From DATBSL01 sp964561785 (GTDB lineage: Bacteria > Acidobacteriota > Vicinamibacteria > Fen-336), in NCBI GenBank assembly GCA_964561785.1, contig CAZLRF010000008.1, positions 1 through 64,000 of the forward strand: DNA of 64,000 nucleotides. Reading direction: 5' to 3'. The notes beneath the pieces are model-generated. The model did no database searches and was not told the DNA's origin. It was given only the letters and a program-made list of their open reading frames with translations. Below, piece after piece: positions 57,946 through 64,000 of this stretch (positions are counted from its first letter, which is position 1; each line of letters begins with the position of its first letter). The position numbers and the translations under genes were made by a program.

Positions 57946-58971
57946 ATGCCGACCGAGGGCTGGGTGGTGGTGGGGCTGGACAACGGGGGGAACAAGAACA
58001 ACGCCACCGTGCTCGATCCCTCGGGTCGGTTCCTGGTGGACGAGCTCATCGAGAGCCCGAGCCGCGTGACCGAGGGGCCGGACGTGGCGGTCGAGGCGCT
58101 CGTCCTCTCGTTCGAGGACGTGCTGCGCCGGACGGGCATCCCCCGCGACCGGGTGCGGGCGGTCGGGCTCGACACCCCGGGGCCGGCGAGCGCCGAGGGC
58201 GTCGTGTCCTCGCGGGGATCCACGAACTTCGCCCACCCCGGCTGGAGGAGCTTCGACTTCCGGGGCGCCCTCGAGAGGCGCCTGTCCCTTCCCGTCGTCT
58301 ACAACAACGACGGCAACGCCGCCGCCCTGTACGCGCACTACCAGCTCTTCGGCCCCCTCGCGGCGCAGCGGGGCTCGATCTCCGCGATCATCGGCACGGG
58401 CCTCGGGGGCGGGGTCATCGAGAAGGGGCAGGTGATCAAGGGGGCGTCGGGCTTCGCGGGCGAGCTCGGCCACGTCCACGTCCCCATGTACGGTCTCCTC
58501 GAGGAGGGCCAGCCGCTCCCGCGCTGCAACTGCGGCTTCGACGCCGACGCGGAGAGCGTCGCCTCGCTCACCGGGATCGAGAAGAACCTCCTGCCCTACT
58601 GGCTCTCCCGCTACCCGGGCCACGAGCTCAACCGCAGCGAGTCGATCGCCCGCGCGGCGAAGCTCGTGCGCGGCTACGGGGAGAGCGGCGACGAGATGGC
58701 GCTGCGCATCTTCGAGCAGCAGGCGAAGGCGGTGGGGAGGCTGTTCACGATCGCCGCGAACTTCACCGACCCCGACGCCTACTTCCTCGGGGGCGGCGTC
58801 GTCGAGGCGGCGCCCCACTTCCGGGAGTGGTTCATCTGCAAGGTCCGCGAGAACACCGCGCTCAAGGAGGAGCAGGCCGCGGTCGCCCGGTTCGAGGTCG
58901 TGCCCCACCTCGACATGGCGGGGGCCCGCGGCGCCGCCATCGCCGCCCTCGAGCGCATCCACGCGCGCTGA
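57946..58971 (+). CDS. ROK-family sugar kinase or kinase-like protein
   Basis: The 341-residue protein has the ASKHA fold: VVGLDNGGNKNNATVLD (phosphate loop), GLDTPGPA, VVYNNDGNAAALYAHY (catalytic Asp), and IIGTGLGGGVIEKGQVIKGASGFAGELGHVHV. The ROK zinc motif is changed: CNCGFDADAES instead of CxCGxxGCxE, losing the third cysteine. It may be a glucokinase-like enzyme or a non-zinc variant. It stands alone between the TolB-like gene (divergent) and the MazEF-like pair. A second, more typical ROK gene lies at the right edge. Confidence 0.88.
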   Translation: MPTEGWVVVGLDNGGNKNNATVLDPSGRFLVDELIESPSRVTEGPDVAVEALVLSFEDVLRRTGIPRDRVRAVGLDTPGPASAEGVVSSRGSTNFAHPGWRSFDFRGALERRLSLPVVYNNDGNAAALYAHYQLFGPLAAQRGSISAIIGTGLGGGVIEKGQVIKGASGFAGELGHVHVPMYGLLEEGQPLPRCNCGFDADAESVASLTGIEKNLLPYWLSRYPGHELNRSESIARAAKLVRGYGESGDEMALRIFEQQAKAVGRLFTIAANFTDPDAYFLGGGVVEAAPHFREWFICKVRENTALKEEQAAVARFEVVPHLDMAGARGAAIAALERIHAR

Positions 58972-59001
58972 GTTCGGGCGCCCCCGGGCCGCTCGCTCTC
59001 G

Positions 59002-59014
59002 TATGATGTATCAT
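59002..59014 (+). promoter_or_regulatory. Antitoxin promoter with operator palindrome
   Basis: ATGAT-GT-ATCAT (59003-59014) is a perfect inverted repeat overlapping a -10 box TATGAT (59002-59007). GAGAGG (59020-59025) is the ribosome binding site for the antitoxin at 59034. The half-site TATGATG recurs at the other toxin-antitoxin locus. Confidence 0.5.
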
Positions 59015-59033
59015 CACACGAGAGGTATGAGCC

Positions 59034-59282
59034 ATGGCGAAGGCCAGGGTGACGGTGACGGTCGACCGCGTGCTTCTCGGCCGGTGCCAGCGCGTCGCAC
59101 GGGAGGCGACCCGGAGCCAGATCTTCGAGCAGGCGCTCGGGCGCTGGCTCCGTGACCGGCGTCGGCAGGCGCTCGAGGAGGAGACGGAGCGCTACTACGC
59201 TTCCCTGGGCGAGGTCGAGCGGGCCGAAGACGCGGCCTGGGCCAGCCTCGGCTCACGGTCTCTCGGCGAGACCTGGTCGTGA
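59034..59282 (+). CDS. Ribbon-helix-helix antitoxin of a MazEF-like pair
   Basis: The 82-residue protein begins with ARVTVTVDRVLLGRCQRVAREATRSQIFEQALGRWLRD, a ribbon-helix-helix DNA-binding domain, followed by an acidic tail (ERYYASLGEVERAEDAAWASLG) that would cover the toxin. It overlaps the MazF-type gene by four bases (GTGA). The operator-like palindrome upstream fits autoregulation. Confidence 0.8.
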   Translation: MAKARVTVTVDRVLLGRCQRVAREATRSQIFEQALGRWLRDRRRQALEEETERYYASLGEVERAEDAAWASLGSRSLGETWS

Positions 59283-59626
59283 ACGCGGCGCCGCAGCGGG
59301 GCTGTCTCTACTGGGTCACGATCCCCGGTGAGCCGGGACCGAAGCGTCGGCCGGCGCTCGTCGTGTCGGTCGACGCCCGGAACCGCCTGGCGGGCGATGT
59401 CCTCGTCATCCCGGCCAGCACGACCCTCCGGCCCGCCCCCACCCACGTGCGGCTCCGGAAGGGCTCGGGAGGCTTGCGCCAGGACTCGGTCCTGAAGTGC
59501 GAGCAGATCACGACCTTGCCCAAGGCGCTTCTCGGCGAGGCCGCCCTCGGCGGGCCGCTGCCGGCGGCTCTCCTCGAGGAGGTCGAGCGCGGAGTCCTGC
59601 GTGCCATCGGTGTCGCGATCGACTGA
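59279..59626 (+). CDS. mazF: MazF/PemK-like mRNA interferase toxin
   Basis: The 115-residue protein has the MazF/PemK fold: RGCLYWVTIP, RRPALVVSVDARN (conserved Arg), DVLVIPASTTLRPAPTHVRL, and VLKCEQITTLPKALL with the conserved Gln-Ile-x-Thr segment. The usual GxEPxxxRPxLVV motif is present as GEPGPKRRPALVV. Such toxins cut mRNA at short sequences; specificity is unknown. GTG 59279 overlaps the antitoxin stop. A tRNA gene lies 17 bases downstream on the other strand. Confidence 0.88.
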   Translation: MNAAPQRGCLYWVTIPGEPGPKRRPALVVSVDARNRLAGDVLVIPASTTLRPAPTHVRLRKGSGGLRQDSVLKCEQITTLPKALLGEAALGGPLPAALLEEVERGVLRAIGVAID

Positions 59627-59642
59627 CTCGGGGAGGGGGGGA

Positions 59643-59718
59643 TGGTGGACCTGACGGGAGTCGAACCCGTGACCTCCTGAATGCCATTCAGGCGCGCTCC
59701 CAACTGCGCTACAGGCCC
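59643..59718 (-). tRNA. tRNA-Ala(GGC)
   Basis: The 76-base gene folds into a complete cloverleaf: acceptor GGGCCTG/CAGGTCC, D-arm GCGC-AGTTGGGA-GCGC, anticodon arm CCTGA-ATGGCAT-TCAGG with anticodon GGC (alanine, GCC/GCU codons), a five-base variable loop, T-arm ACGGG-TTCGACT-CCCGT, discriminator A, and an encoded CCA end. No mismatch except one G-U in the acceptor stem. Confidence 0.95.
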
Positions 59719-59758
59719 AAGGACGCGACGTTCAGGTTAGCAATTCGGCGAGGACGGG

Positions 59759-60382
59759 TCAACCGACGTGGCCGTGCGGGACGCCCCGCGCGGCCACGGT
59801 CGTCGCGAAGGATCGGGCCGTCAGCTCGACGTCGCGCTCGCTCGCGCCGACGACCGCGAGGACGCGCCCCGCGGCGCGCAGCAGCCGGACGTGGAGGCCG
59901 CGGGCGGACCCCGACCAGCCGTCGCCGATCCGCGCCGGGCCGGGCACCAGGAAGACCGACACCGCCCCGCTGCCGTCGCCGCCGTAGTAGACGTGGGCCG
60001 CGACGCGGTCCTCGAGCGGGCAGTAGCGTGCGCCCACGAGCGCGGCCGCGTGCGCGAACCGGGGCAGGACGGGAGTGGGGGTGCCCCGGGACTCCAGCCA
60101 CTCGCGGACCTCGGCGGGGTCCTCGCTCCACACGCGGGCGGACAGGTGGCGCCGGCCGAAGCAGCGCTGGTGGTCCGCCGCCACCTGCCAGGCCACGACC
60201 TCCGGCCGCCCGCGGGCCCACAGCCCGACAGAGGCGAGGGCGGCCCCCGCGAGCAGCAGGAGCCGTGTCGCCCGACGACGCCGGGGAGGGGGACCCTCCC
60301 CCGGCACGACCTCGATGCTCATGCGCTCCATGGTGCCGAACGGGCATTCTGACACATGCTCGCCGTCGGTCGGGTTTGGCAT
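59759..60382 (-). CDS. Membrane-anchored hypothetical protein resembling the periplasmic part of anti-sigma factors
   Basis: The 207-residue protein has a single membrane helix (about residues 38-57) after an Arg-rich segment, and an exported domain starting VVAWQVAADHQRCFGRRH. The following DPAEVREWLESRG and a strand LVGARYCPLEDRVAAHVYYGGDG recur in the C-terminal half of zinc-finger anti-sigma factors of proteobacteria and acidobacteria. The usual N-terminal HxxxCxxC zinc finger is missing, although a Cys and a His occur in the first 13 residues. Later ATGs at 60331 and 60322 are possible starts. Function unknown. Confidence 0.65.
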   Translation of the reverse strand: MPNPTDGEHVSECPFGTMERMSIEVVPGEGPPPRRRRATRLLLLAGAALASVGLWARGRPEVVAWQVAADHQRCFGRRHLSARVWSEDPAEVREWLESRGTPTPVLPRFAHAAALVGARYCPLEDRVAAHVYYGGDGSGAVSVFLVPGPARIGDGWSGSARGLHVRLLRAAGRVLAVVGASERDVELTARSFATTVAARGVPHGHVG

Positions 60383-60435
60383 GGTCCAAAAAACTCTGGC
60401 ATTCCTGCTCGTCTCGTGCTAGAACGCGCATCACA

Positions 60436-61209
60436 ATGATCGATTTGAGCGAGCGGGCGGGGTTTCCGGTCGCGCTCGACGAGCCGAGCCTCTCGCTCCG
60501 CTTCGGCCCCGGCATCAGCACGGCCCCGGTCACGATCCGCCGCCTCGACGAGATCCGCCCCCTCCTGCGCGACCCCGGGGCGGAGGGCCCGGAGCACCTC
60601 TACGCGATCTACATGGACGTCCGCGTGCCGGGCCGCGCCGAGGCGCTCTCGGCCCTCGGCCTCGGCTACGGCGCCGTCGTCTACAACCACGGCGCGCTCG
60701 GGGGCGAGGCGCTGCGCTCGCAGGGGCACGTGCACTCGGCGCCCGCCACGACCGGCGTCGCCTACTCCGAGCTCTACGAGCTCTGGCTCGGGCGGGGGCT
60801 CGTGTACATGCAGGACTCGGCCACGGCCGACGTGAGGGACGTGATCGTGGTCGAGGCGGGCCCGGGGGACAAGGTGCTGGTCCCCCCCGGCTGGGCCCAC
60901 GCGACCGTGAACCTCGGCGAGGGGCCGATGGTGTTCGGCGCCGTCTACGCCCTCGAGGCGCGGCTGCTGTACGAGCCGCTGCGCGCGCTCCAGGGCACGG
61001 CGCACTACGTGCTCTCCGACGGCTCGCTCGAGCCCAACCCCCGCTACGTCCACGTGCCCCCGGCCCGCCGTCTCCGCCCGCACGAGGTCCCGGAGCTCGG
61101 GATCCGGCGCGGGCGGCCGGCGCTGGCGGGCGGGCTCGACGGCCTCGCGATCGTGTCCCGCCCCGAGCGGTACCTCGAGGTGTGGGACCGCCTGGTGGAG
61201 GGGCCGTGA
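60436..61209 (+). CDS. Cupin-type glucose-6-phosphate isomerase
   Basis: The 257-residue protein matches the metal-dependent cupin phosphoglucose isomerases of Archaea and some bacteria: an opening RFGPGIST, GPEHLYAIYMDV, YGAVVYNHGALGGEALRSQGHVH (two metal-binding His), ELYELWLGRGLVYMQ (metal-binding Glu) and VPPGWAHATVN (third His). It begins an operon of four overlapping genes with a DeoR regulator, sugar transporter and ROK kinase, so it probably acts on fructose 6-phosphate/glucose 6-phosphate or a related sugar phosphate. A -10-like TAGAAC ends 10 bases before the ATG with no Shine-Dalgarno between. Confidence 0.88.
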   Translation: MIDLSERAGFPVALDEPSLSLRFGPGISTAPVTIRRLDEIRPLLRDPGAEGPEHLYAIYMDVRVPGRAEALSALGLGYGAVVYNHGALGGEALRSQGHVHSAPATTGVAYSELYELWLGRGLVYMQDSATADVRDVIVVEAGPGDKVLVPPGWAHATVNLGEGPMVFGAVYALEARLLYEPLRALQGTAHYVLSDGSLEPNPRYVHVPPARRLRPHEVPELGIRRGRPALAGGLDGLAIVSRPERYLEVWDRLVEGP

Positions 61210-61976
61210 CCGCGCGCGAGGCCGCGATCATCCGAGAGGTCCTCCGCGAGGGCGAGGTCTCGGTCGAGGCCCTCTCCACGCGGCTCGGCGTCTCGCTCGC
61301 CACCGTGCGGCGGGACCTCGCCCGCCTCGAGCGCGAGGGGCTCGTCCGCCGCACCCACGGCGGGGCGCGCTCGGCGAGCGCCGTCGCGTGGGAGGCGCTC
61401 TCGTTCGACTCGTCCTTCCGCGAGCAGGAGGTCCGCCACGCGGAGGAGAAGCGGCGCATCGGCCTCGCCGCGGCCGAGCTCGTGCGGGACGGGGAGACGG
61501 TCGGGCTCACCCCGGGCACGACGGCCACGCAGGTGGCCCGCAGCCTGCGCCACCGAAAGGGCATCACGGTCGTCACGAACACGGTGAACGTGGCGATGGA
61601 GCTGTGCGACCGGGAGGGCCTCACCGTCCTCGTGACCGGTGGCTACCTGCGGGGCGGCTGGTTCTCCCTCGTGGGCGCCCCCGCCGCGGCCGCCGTCCGC
61701 GACGTCTTCCTCGACAAGGCCTTCCTCGGCGTGAACGCGATCCACGCCGAGCGCGGCCTCACCTGCCTCCACCCGGAGGAGGCCGCGATCAACCGCGCCC
61801 TCGCGGCCCAGGCCCGCGAGCGCATCGTGGTGGCCGACCGCAGCAAGCTGGGGCGGGTCGCGCGCTGCCTCATCTGCCCGACGAGCGAGGTCCACGTGCT
61901 GATCACCGACGAGGACGCGAGCGACGAGGACGTGCGGCCCTTCCTCGATCGTGGGATCGAGGTGAGGCGCGCATGA
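61206..61976 (+). CDS. DeoR-family sugar operon regulator
   Basis: The 256-residue protein has a DeoR helix-turn-helix (EGEVSVEALSTRLGVSLATVRRDLARLEREGLVRRTHGGA) and a DeoR sensor domain of the ribose-isomerase-like fold (IGLAAAELVRDGETVGLTPGTTATQVARSL, TGGYLRGGWFSLVG, FLGVNAIHAERGLTC, VVADRSKLGR). DeoR regulators respond to phosphorylated sugars, fitting the operon. GTG 61206 overlaps the upstream stop as GTGA; an earlier in-frame GTG/ATG would lie within the isomerase gene. Confidence 0.92.
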   Translation: MTAREAAIIREVLREGEVSVEALSTRLGVSLATVRRDLARLEREGLVRRTHGGARSASAVAWEALSFDSSFREQEVRHAEEKRRIGLAAAELVRDGETVGLTPGTTATQVARSLRHRKGITVVTNTVNVAMELCDREGLTVLVTGGYLRGGWFSLVGAPAAAAVRDVFLDKAFLGVNAIHAERGLTCLHPEEAAINRALAAQARERIVVADRSKLGRVARCLICPTSEVHVLITDEDASDEDVRPFLDRGIEVRRA

Positions 61977-63295
61977 GGAGCCGCTACGCCACGCTCATCG
62001 CCGCGGTGGCCGCGGTCGCGGGCCTGCTCTTCGGCTTCGACACCGCGGTGATCAACGGCGCCCTCATCTTCCTGCGCCAGGAGCTCTCGCTCTCGACGCG
62101 CGAGACGGAGTGGGCGACGTCCAGCCTCCTCGTGGGCTGCGCCGCGGGCGCCGCCGTCGCCGGCTGGCTCACCGACCGCCTGGGCCGCAGGCGCATCCTG
62201 ATCGTCTCCGCGGTCCTCTTCGCCGCCTCCGCGGTGGGGGCGGCCGTGCCCCGGACCCTCGCCGAGTTCGTGGCCGCCCGCCTCGCGGGCGGGGTCGCGA
62301 TCGGCGTCGCCTCCGTGCTCGCCCCGCTCTACATCGCCGAGATCTCCCCGCGCGCGATCCGGGGCCGGCTCGTCTCGCTCAACCAGATGGCGATCGTGAG
62401 CGGGATCCTCCTCGCCTACTTCGTCAACTGGCTGCTGTCGTTCGGCGGGCCGTCCTCCTGGCGGTGGATGTTCGCCTCCGCCGCCGTGCCCTCGGTCGCG
62501 TTCCTCGTGGCCCTCCTCTTCGTCCCGGAGTCGCCGCGCTTCCTCGTGGAGACGGGGCGCGAGGCGGAGGCGGCGGCCGTCCTCGAGCGGGTGGGCGGCC
62601 GGGCACAGGCCGTCGCCGAGCTGGCCGAGATCCGCGAGACGCTCGCCGCGGAGCCGGGGACGCTCGGCGAGCTGCTCGGCCAGAGGCTGCGCAAGCCCCT
62701 CGGCATCGCGATCTTCCTCGCCGTCTTCCAGCAGGTGACGGGCATCAACACCGTCATCTATTACGGGTCGCTCATCTTCAAGGAGCAGGTCGGAGGGCAG
62801 AGCGACTCCGCGGCGATCGGGGCCAACGTGGTCATCGGCGTCGTCAACGTGGTGATGACGCTCGTCGCGATCTCGACGATCGACCGGCTCGGGCGCCGGC
62901 CGCTGATGATGACCGCCTCCTCCGGCATGGCCGTCTCCCTCGGCGTCCTCGCCGTCCTGTTCCTCCGGGAGCCGCCGCCCGCGCTCCTCGTCCTCGGCGC
63001 CATCCTCGTCTACGTGGCCTCCTTCTCCGTGGGCCTCGGCCCGGGCGTGTGGGTCGTGATCTCGGAGCTGTTCCCGACCCGCATCCGCGGGCGCGCGATG
63101 TCGATCGCCACGCTCTGCCTCTGGCTCGCCTGCATCCTCGTGACCGCGACGTTCCTCTCGCTGGTGGAGGCGGTGGGCCCGGCGGGGGCGTTCTCGATCT
63201 ACGCCGCGGCGAGCGTGCTCAACGTCCTGTTCATCTGGCGGGTCATGCCGGAGACGAAGGGCCGCAGCCTGGAGGAGATCGAGCGGTCGTGGTGA
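61973..63295 (+). CDS. MFS sugar:proton symporter (sugar porter family)
   Basis: The 440-residue protein has twelve membrane helices and sugar-porter signatures: LLFGFDTAVINGAL in helix 1, DRLGRRRILI after helix 2, ARLAGGVAIGVASVLAPLYIAEISPRAIRGRL in helices 4-5, FVPESPRFLVETGR before the central loop, FQQVTGINTVIYYG in helix 7, DRLGRRPLMM and the terminal VMPETKGRSLEEIE. It resembles XylE/GalP-type transporters. Its ATG overlaps the DeoR stop (ATGA). The imported sugar would be phosphorylated by the ROK kinase next door. Confidence 0.94.
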   Translation: MRSRYATLIAAVAAVAGLLFGFDTAVINGALIFLRQELSLSTRETEWATSSLLVGCAAGAAVAGWLTDRLGRRRILIVSAVLFAASAVGAAVPRTLAEFVAARLAGGVAIGVASVLAPLYIAEISPRAIRGRLVSLNQMAIVSGILLAYFVNWLLSFGGPSSWRWMFASAAVPSVAFLVALLFVPESPRFLVETGREAEAAAVLERVGGRAQAVAELAEIRETLAAEPGTLGELLGQRLRKPLGIAIFLAVFQQVTGINTVIYYGSLIFKEQVGGQSDSAAIGANVVIGVVNVVMTLVAISTIDRLGRRPLMMTASSGMAVSLGVLAVLFLREPPPALLVLGAILVYVASFSVGLGPGVWVVISELFPTRIRGRAMSIATLCLWLACILVTATFLSLVEAVGPAGAFSIYAAASVLNVLFIWRVMPETKGRSLEEIERSW

Positions 63296-64000
63296 AGGCG
63301 CTCGCCGTCGACCTCGGGGGCAGCCACGCCGCGTGCGCGGTGGTCGCGGACTTCGAGGTCGCGGCGGAGGAGACGGTGTCGCTCGAGGCGGCGGGCGGCC
63401 TCGTCGAGGCGCTCTTCCCGATCGCGGCGGCCCTGCGGCGCGTCGCGGGGAGGGCGGGCGTCGCCGTCCGCGACTGCCGGGGCCTCGCCTTCGGGTTCTG
63501 CGGCCTCGTCGACCCGGAGGCGGGCCGCGTGCTCTCCACGAACGCGAAGTACGACGACGCCCCCGGGCTCGACCTCGCCTCGTGGGCGCGCCGCGAGCTC
63601 GGCGTGCCCCTGCGGATCGAGAACGACGCGCGCCTCGCCCTCCTCGGCGAGCGCCATGCGGGGGCGGCCCGGGGCTGCGACGACGTGGTGATGATGACGC
63701 TCGGCACGGGGATCGGGGGGGCGGCGATGGTCGGCGGGCGGCTGCTGCGCGGGCGGCACTTCCAGGCCGGCGTCCTCGGGGGCCACCTCGTGGCCGACTT
63801 CGAAGGCCGGCCCTGCACGTGCGGCGGCGTCGGGTGCGTGGAGGCGGAGGCCTCGACGTGGGCGCTCGGCGCGGTGTGCCGCGAGACCCCGGGTTTCGAG
63901 AGAAGCGCCCTCGCGCGGGAGCCACGCCTCGGCTTCGAGGCCGTCTTCGCCCGGGCGGACGAGGGCGACGAGGTGGCGCTTGCGGTGCGCGAGCGCTGCC
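63289..64000 (+). CDS. ROK-family sugar kinase, 3' end beyond window
   Basis: The visible 237 residues start at GTG 63289 (or 63292, giving a GTGA overlap) with VKALAVDLGGSHAACAVV (phosphate loop), continue with GFCGLVDPEAG, LRIENDARLALLGE (catalytic Asp) and MTLGTGIGGAAMVGG, and contain the full zinc motif CTCGGVGCVEAEAS. GGAGGAG lies about 11 bases before 63289. It would phosphorylate the sugar brought in by the MFS protein. The remaining C-terminal part lies outside the window. Confidence 0.9.
   Translation, partial: MVKALAVDLGGSHAACAVVADFEVAAEETVSLEAAGGLVEALFPIAAALRRVAGRAGVAVRDCRGLAFGFCGLVDPEAGRVLSTNAKYDDAPGLDLASWARRELGVPLRIENDARLALLGERHAGAARGCDDVVMMTLGTGIGGAAMVGGRLLRGRHFQAGVLGGHLVADFEGRPCTCGGVGCVEAEASTWALGAVCRETPGFERSALAREPRLGFEAVFARADEGDEVALAVRERC

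Noticed and set aside
60390..60425. A sigma-54 promoter before the cupin isomerase gene
   Set aside because: CTGGCA occurs, but the GC element is not at the required 12-base distance.
1..64000. CRISPR arrays, insertion sequences or prophage
   Set aside because: No regularly spaced repeats, transposase, integrase or phage structural gene was found on either strand.

Overview
The window is about 64 kb of very GC-rich DNA (roughly 70% or more by eye) from a Gram-negative bacterium. It carries outer-membrane efflux factors (TolC/HlyD systems), lipid A type glycosylation genes, multihaem c-type cytochromes, a long single-chain pyruvate:ferredoxin oxidoreductase and DUF4136 and HEAT-repeat proteins. 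That mixture is typical of Acidobacteriota (for example Thermoanaerobaculia-like genomes), but the sequence alone does not settle the phylum. Gene density is about one per kb, and many starts and stops overlap (ATGA/GTGA). Almost every very long extra reading frame is an antisense shadow caused by the GC-rich third codon position. I see no CRISPR array, insertion sequence or phage gene.

Layout. 0-1.7 kb is a patchy, cassette-like stretch: the end of a VanZ-like membrane protein, a small membrane protein, an NTF2/SnoaL-like protein, two copies of a short repeat placed directly after stop codons, and a glyoxalase-fold (VOC) gene reduced to its two ends. 2.1-5.1 kb is the vitamin B6 locus, pdxS-pdxT, divergent from a MocR/PdxR regulator with overlapping promoters. 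5.2-7.7 kb encodes a secreted beta-propeller/phosphoesterase. 7.8-13.3 kb is an exporter operon (HlyD adaptor, ATPase, two MacB-type permeases) ending in a radical SAM gene. 13.4-14.0 kb is a VapBC-like toxin-antitoxin pair. 14.2-18.8 kb is nifJ plus a DHOD-like partner. 19.1-23.4 kb holds a lone receiver protein, a thioredoxin, a cluster of five hairpins, and a GAF histidine kinase/NtrC-type regulator pair. 23.5-28.8 kb holds a SEC-C protein, an exonuclease/phosphatase-family protein, a secreted GH2 glycosidase, a DUF4136 protein, a CrtZ-like hydroxylase and a lysine-rich small protein.

28.9-37.1 kb centres on electron transfer and envelope genes: a membrane hexahaem NapC-type cytochrome, divergent from a degenerate ApbE-like protein; an RsbW-like kinase; a GT2/LAB_N/ArnT-like lipid glycosylation set; an octahaem-HEAT-TPR protein; and an AhpC peroxiredoxin that has lost its front third. 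37.2-41.8 kb carries an S41 protease, classical glucose-6-phosphate isomerase and an MscS channel. 41.9-49.1 kb is a seven-gene efflux operon matching the E. coli cecR-ybhGFSR arrangement, but with YbhF split in two around an inserted tolC.

49.2-57.9 kb carries a SpoIIE-type phosphatase, an ATP/ADP-antiporter-fold transporter with HEAT repeats, and a set of apparently exported proteins: a PI3K/HipA/FAM20-like kinase in the same unit as a Shewanella-like PPP phosphatase, facing a second metallophosphatase and a TolB-like propeller. This is the most intriguing group here. 57.9-64 kb carries an ROK kinase, a MazEF-like pair, tRNA-Ala(GGC), an anti-sigma-like membrane protein, and an overlapping sugar operon (cupin-type phosphoglucose isomerase, DeoR regulator, sugar MFS, ROK kinase) that runs off the end. 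Several promoters place the -10 box only 4-16 bases before the start codon, suggesting leaderless or very short-leader mRNAs.
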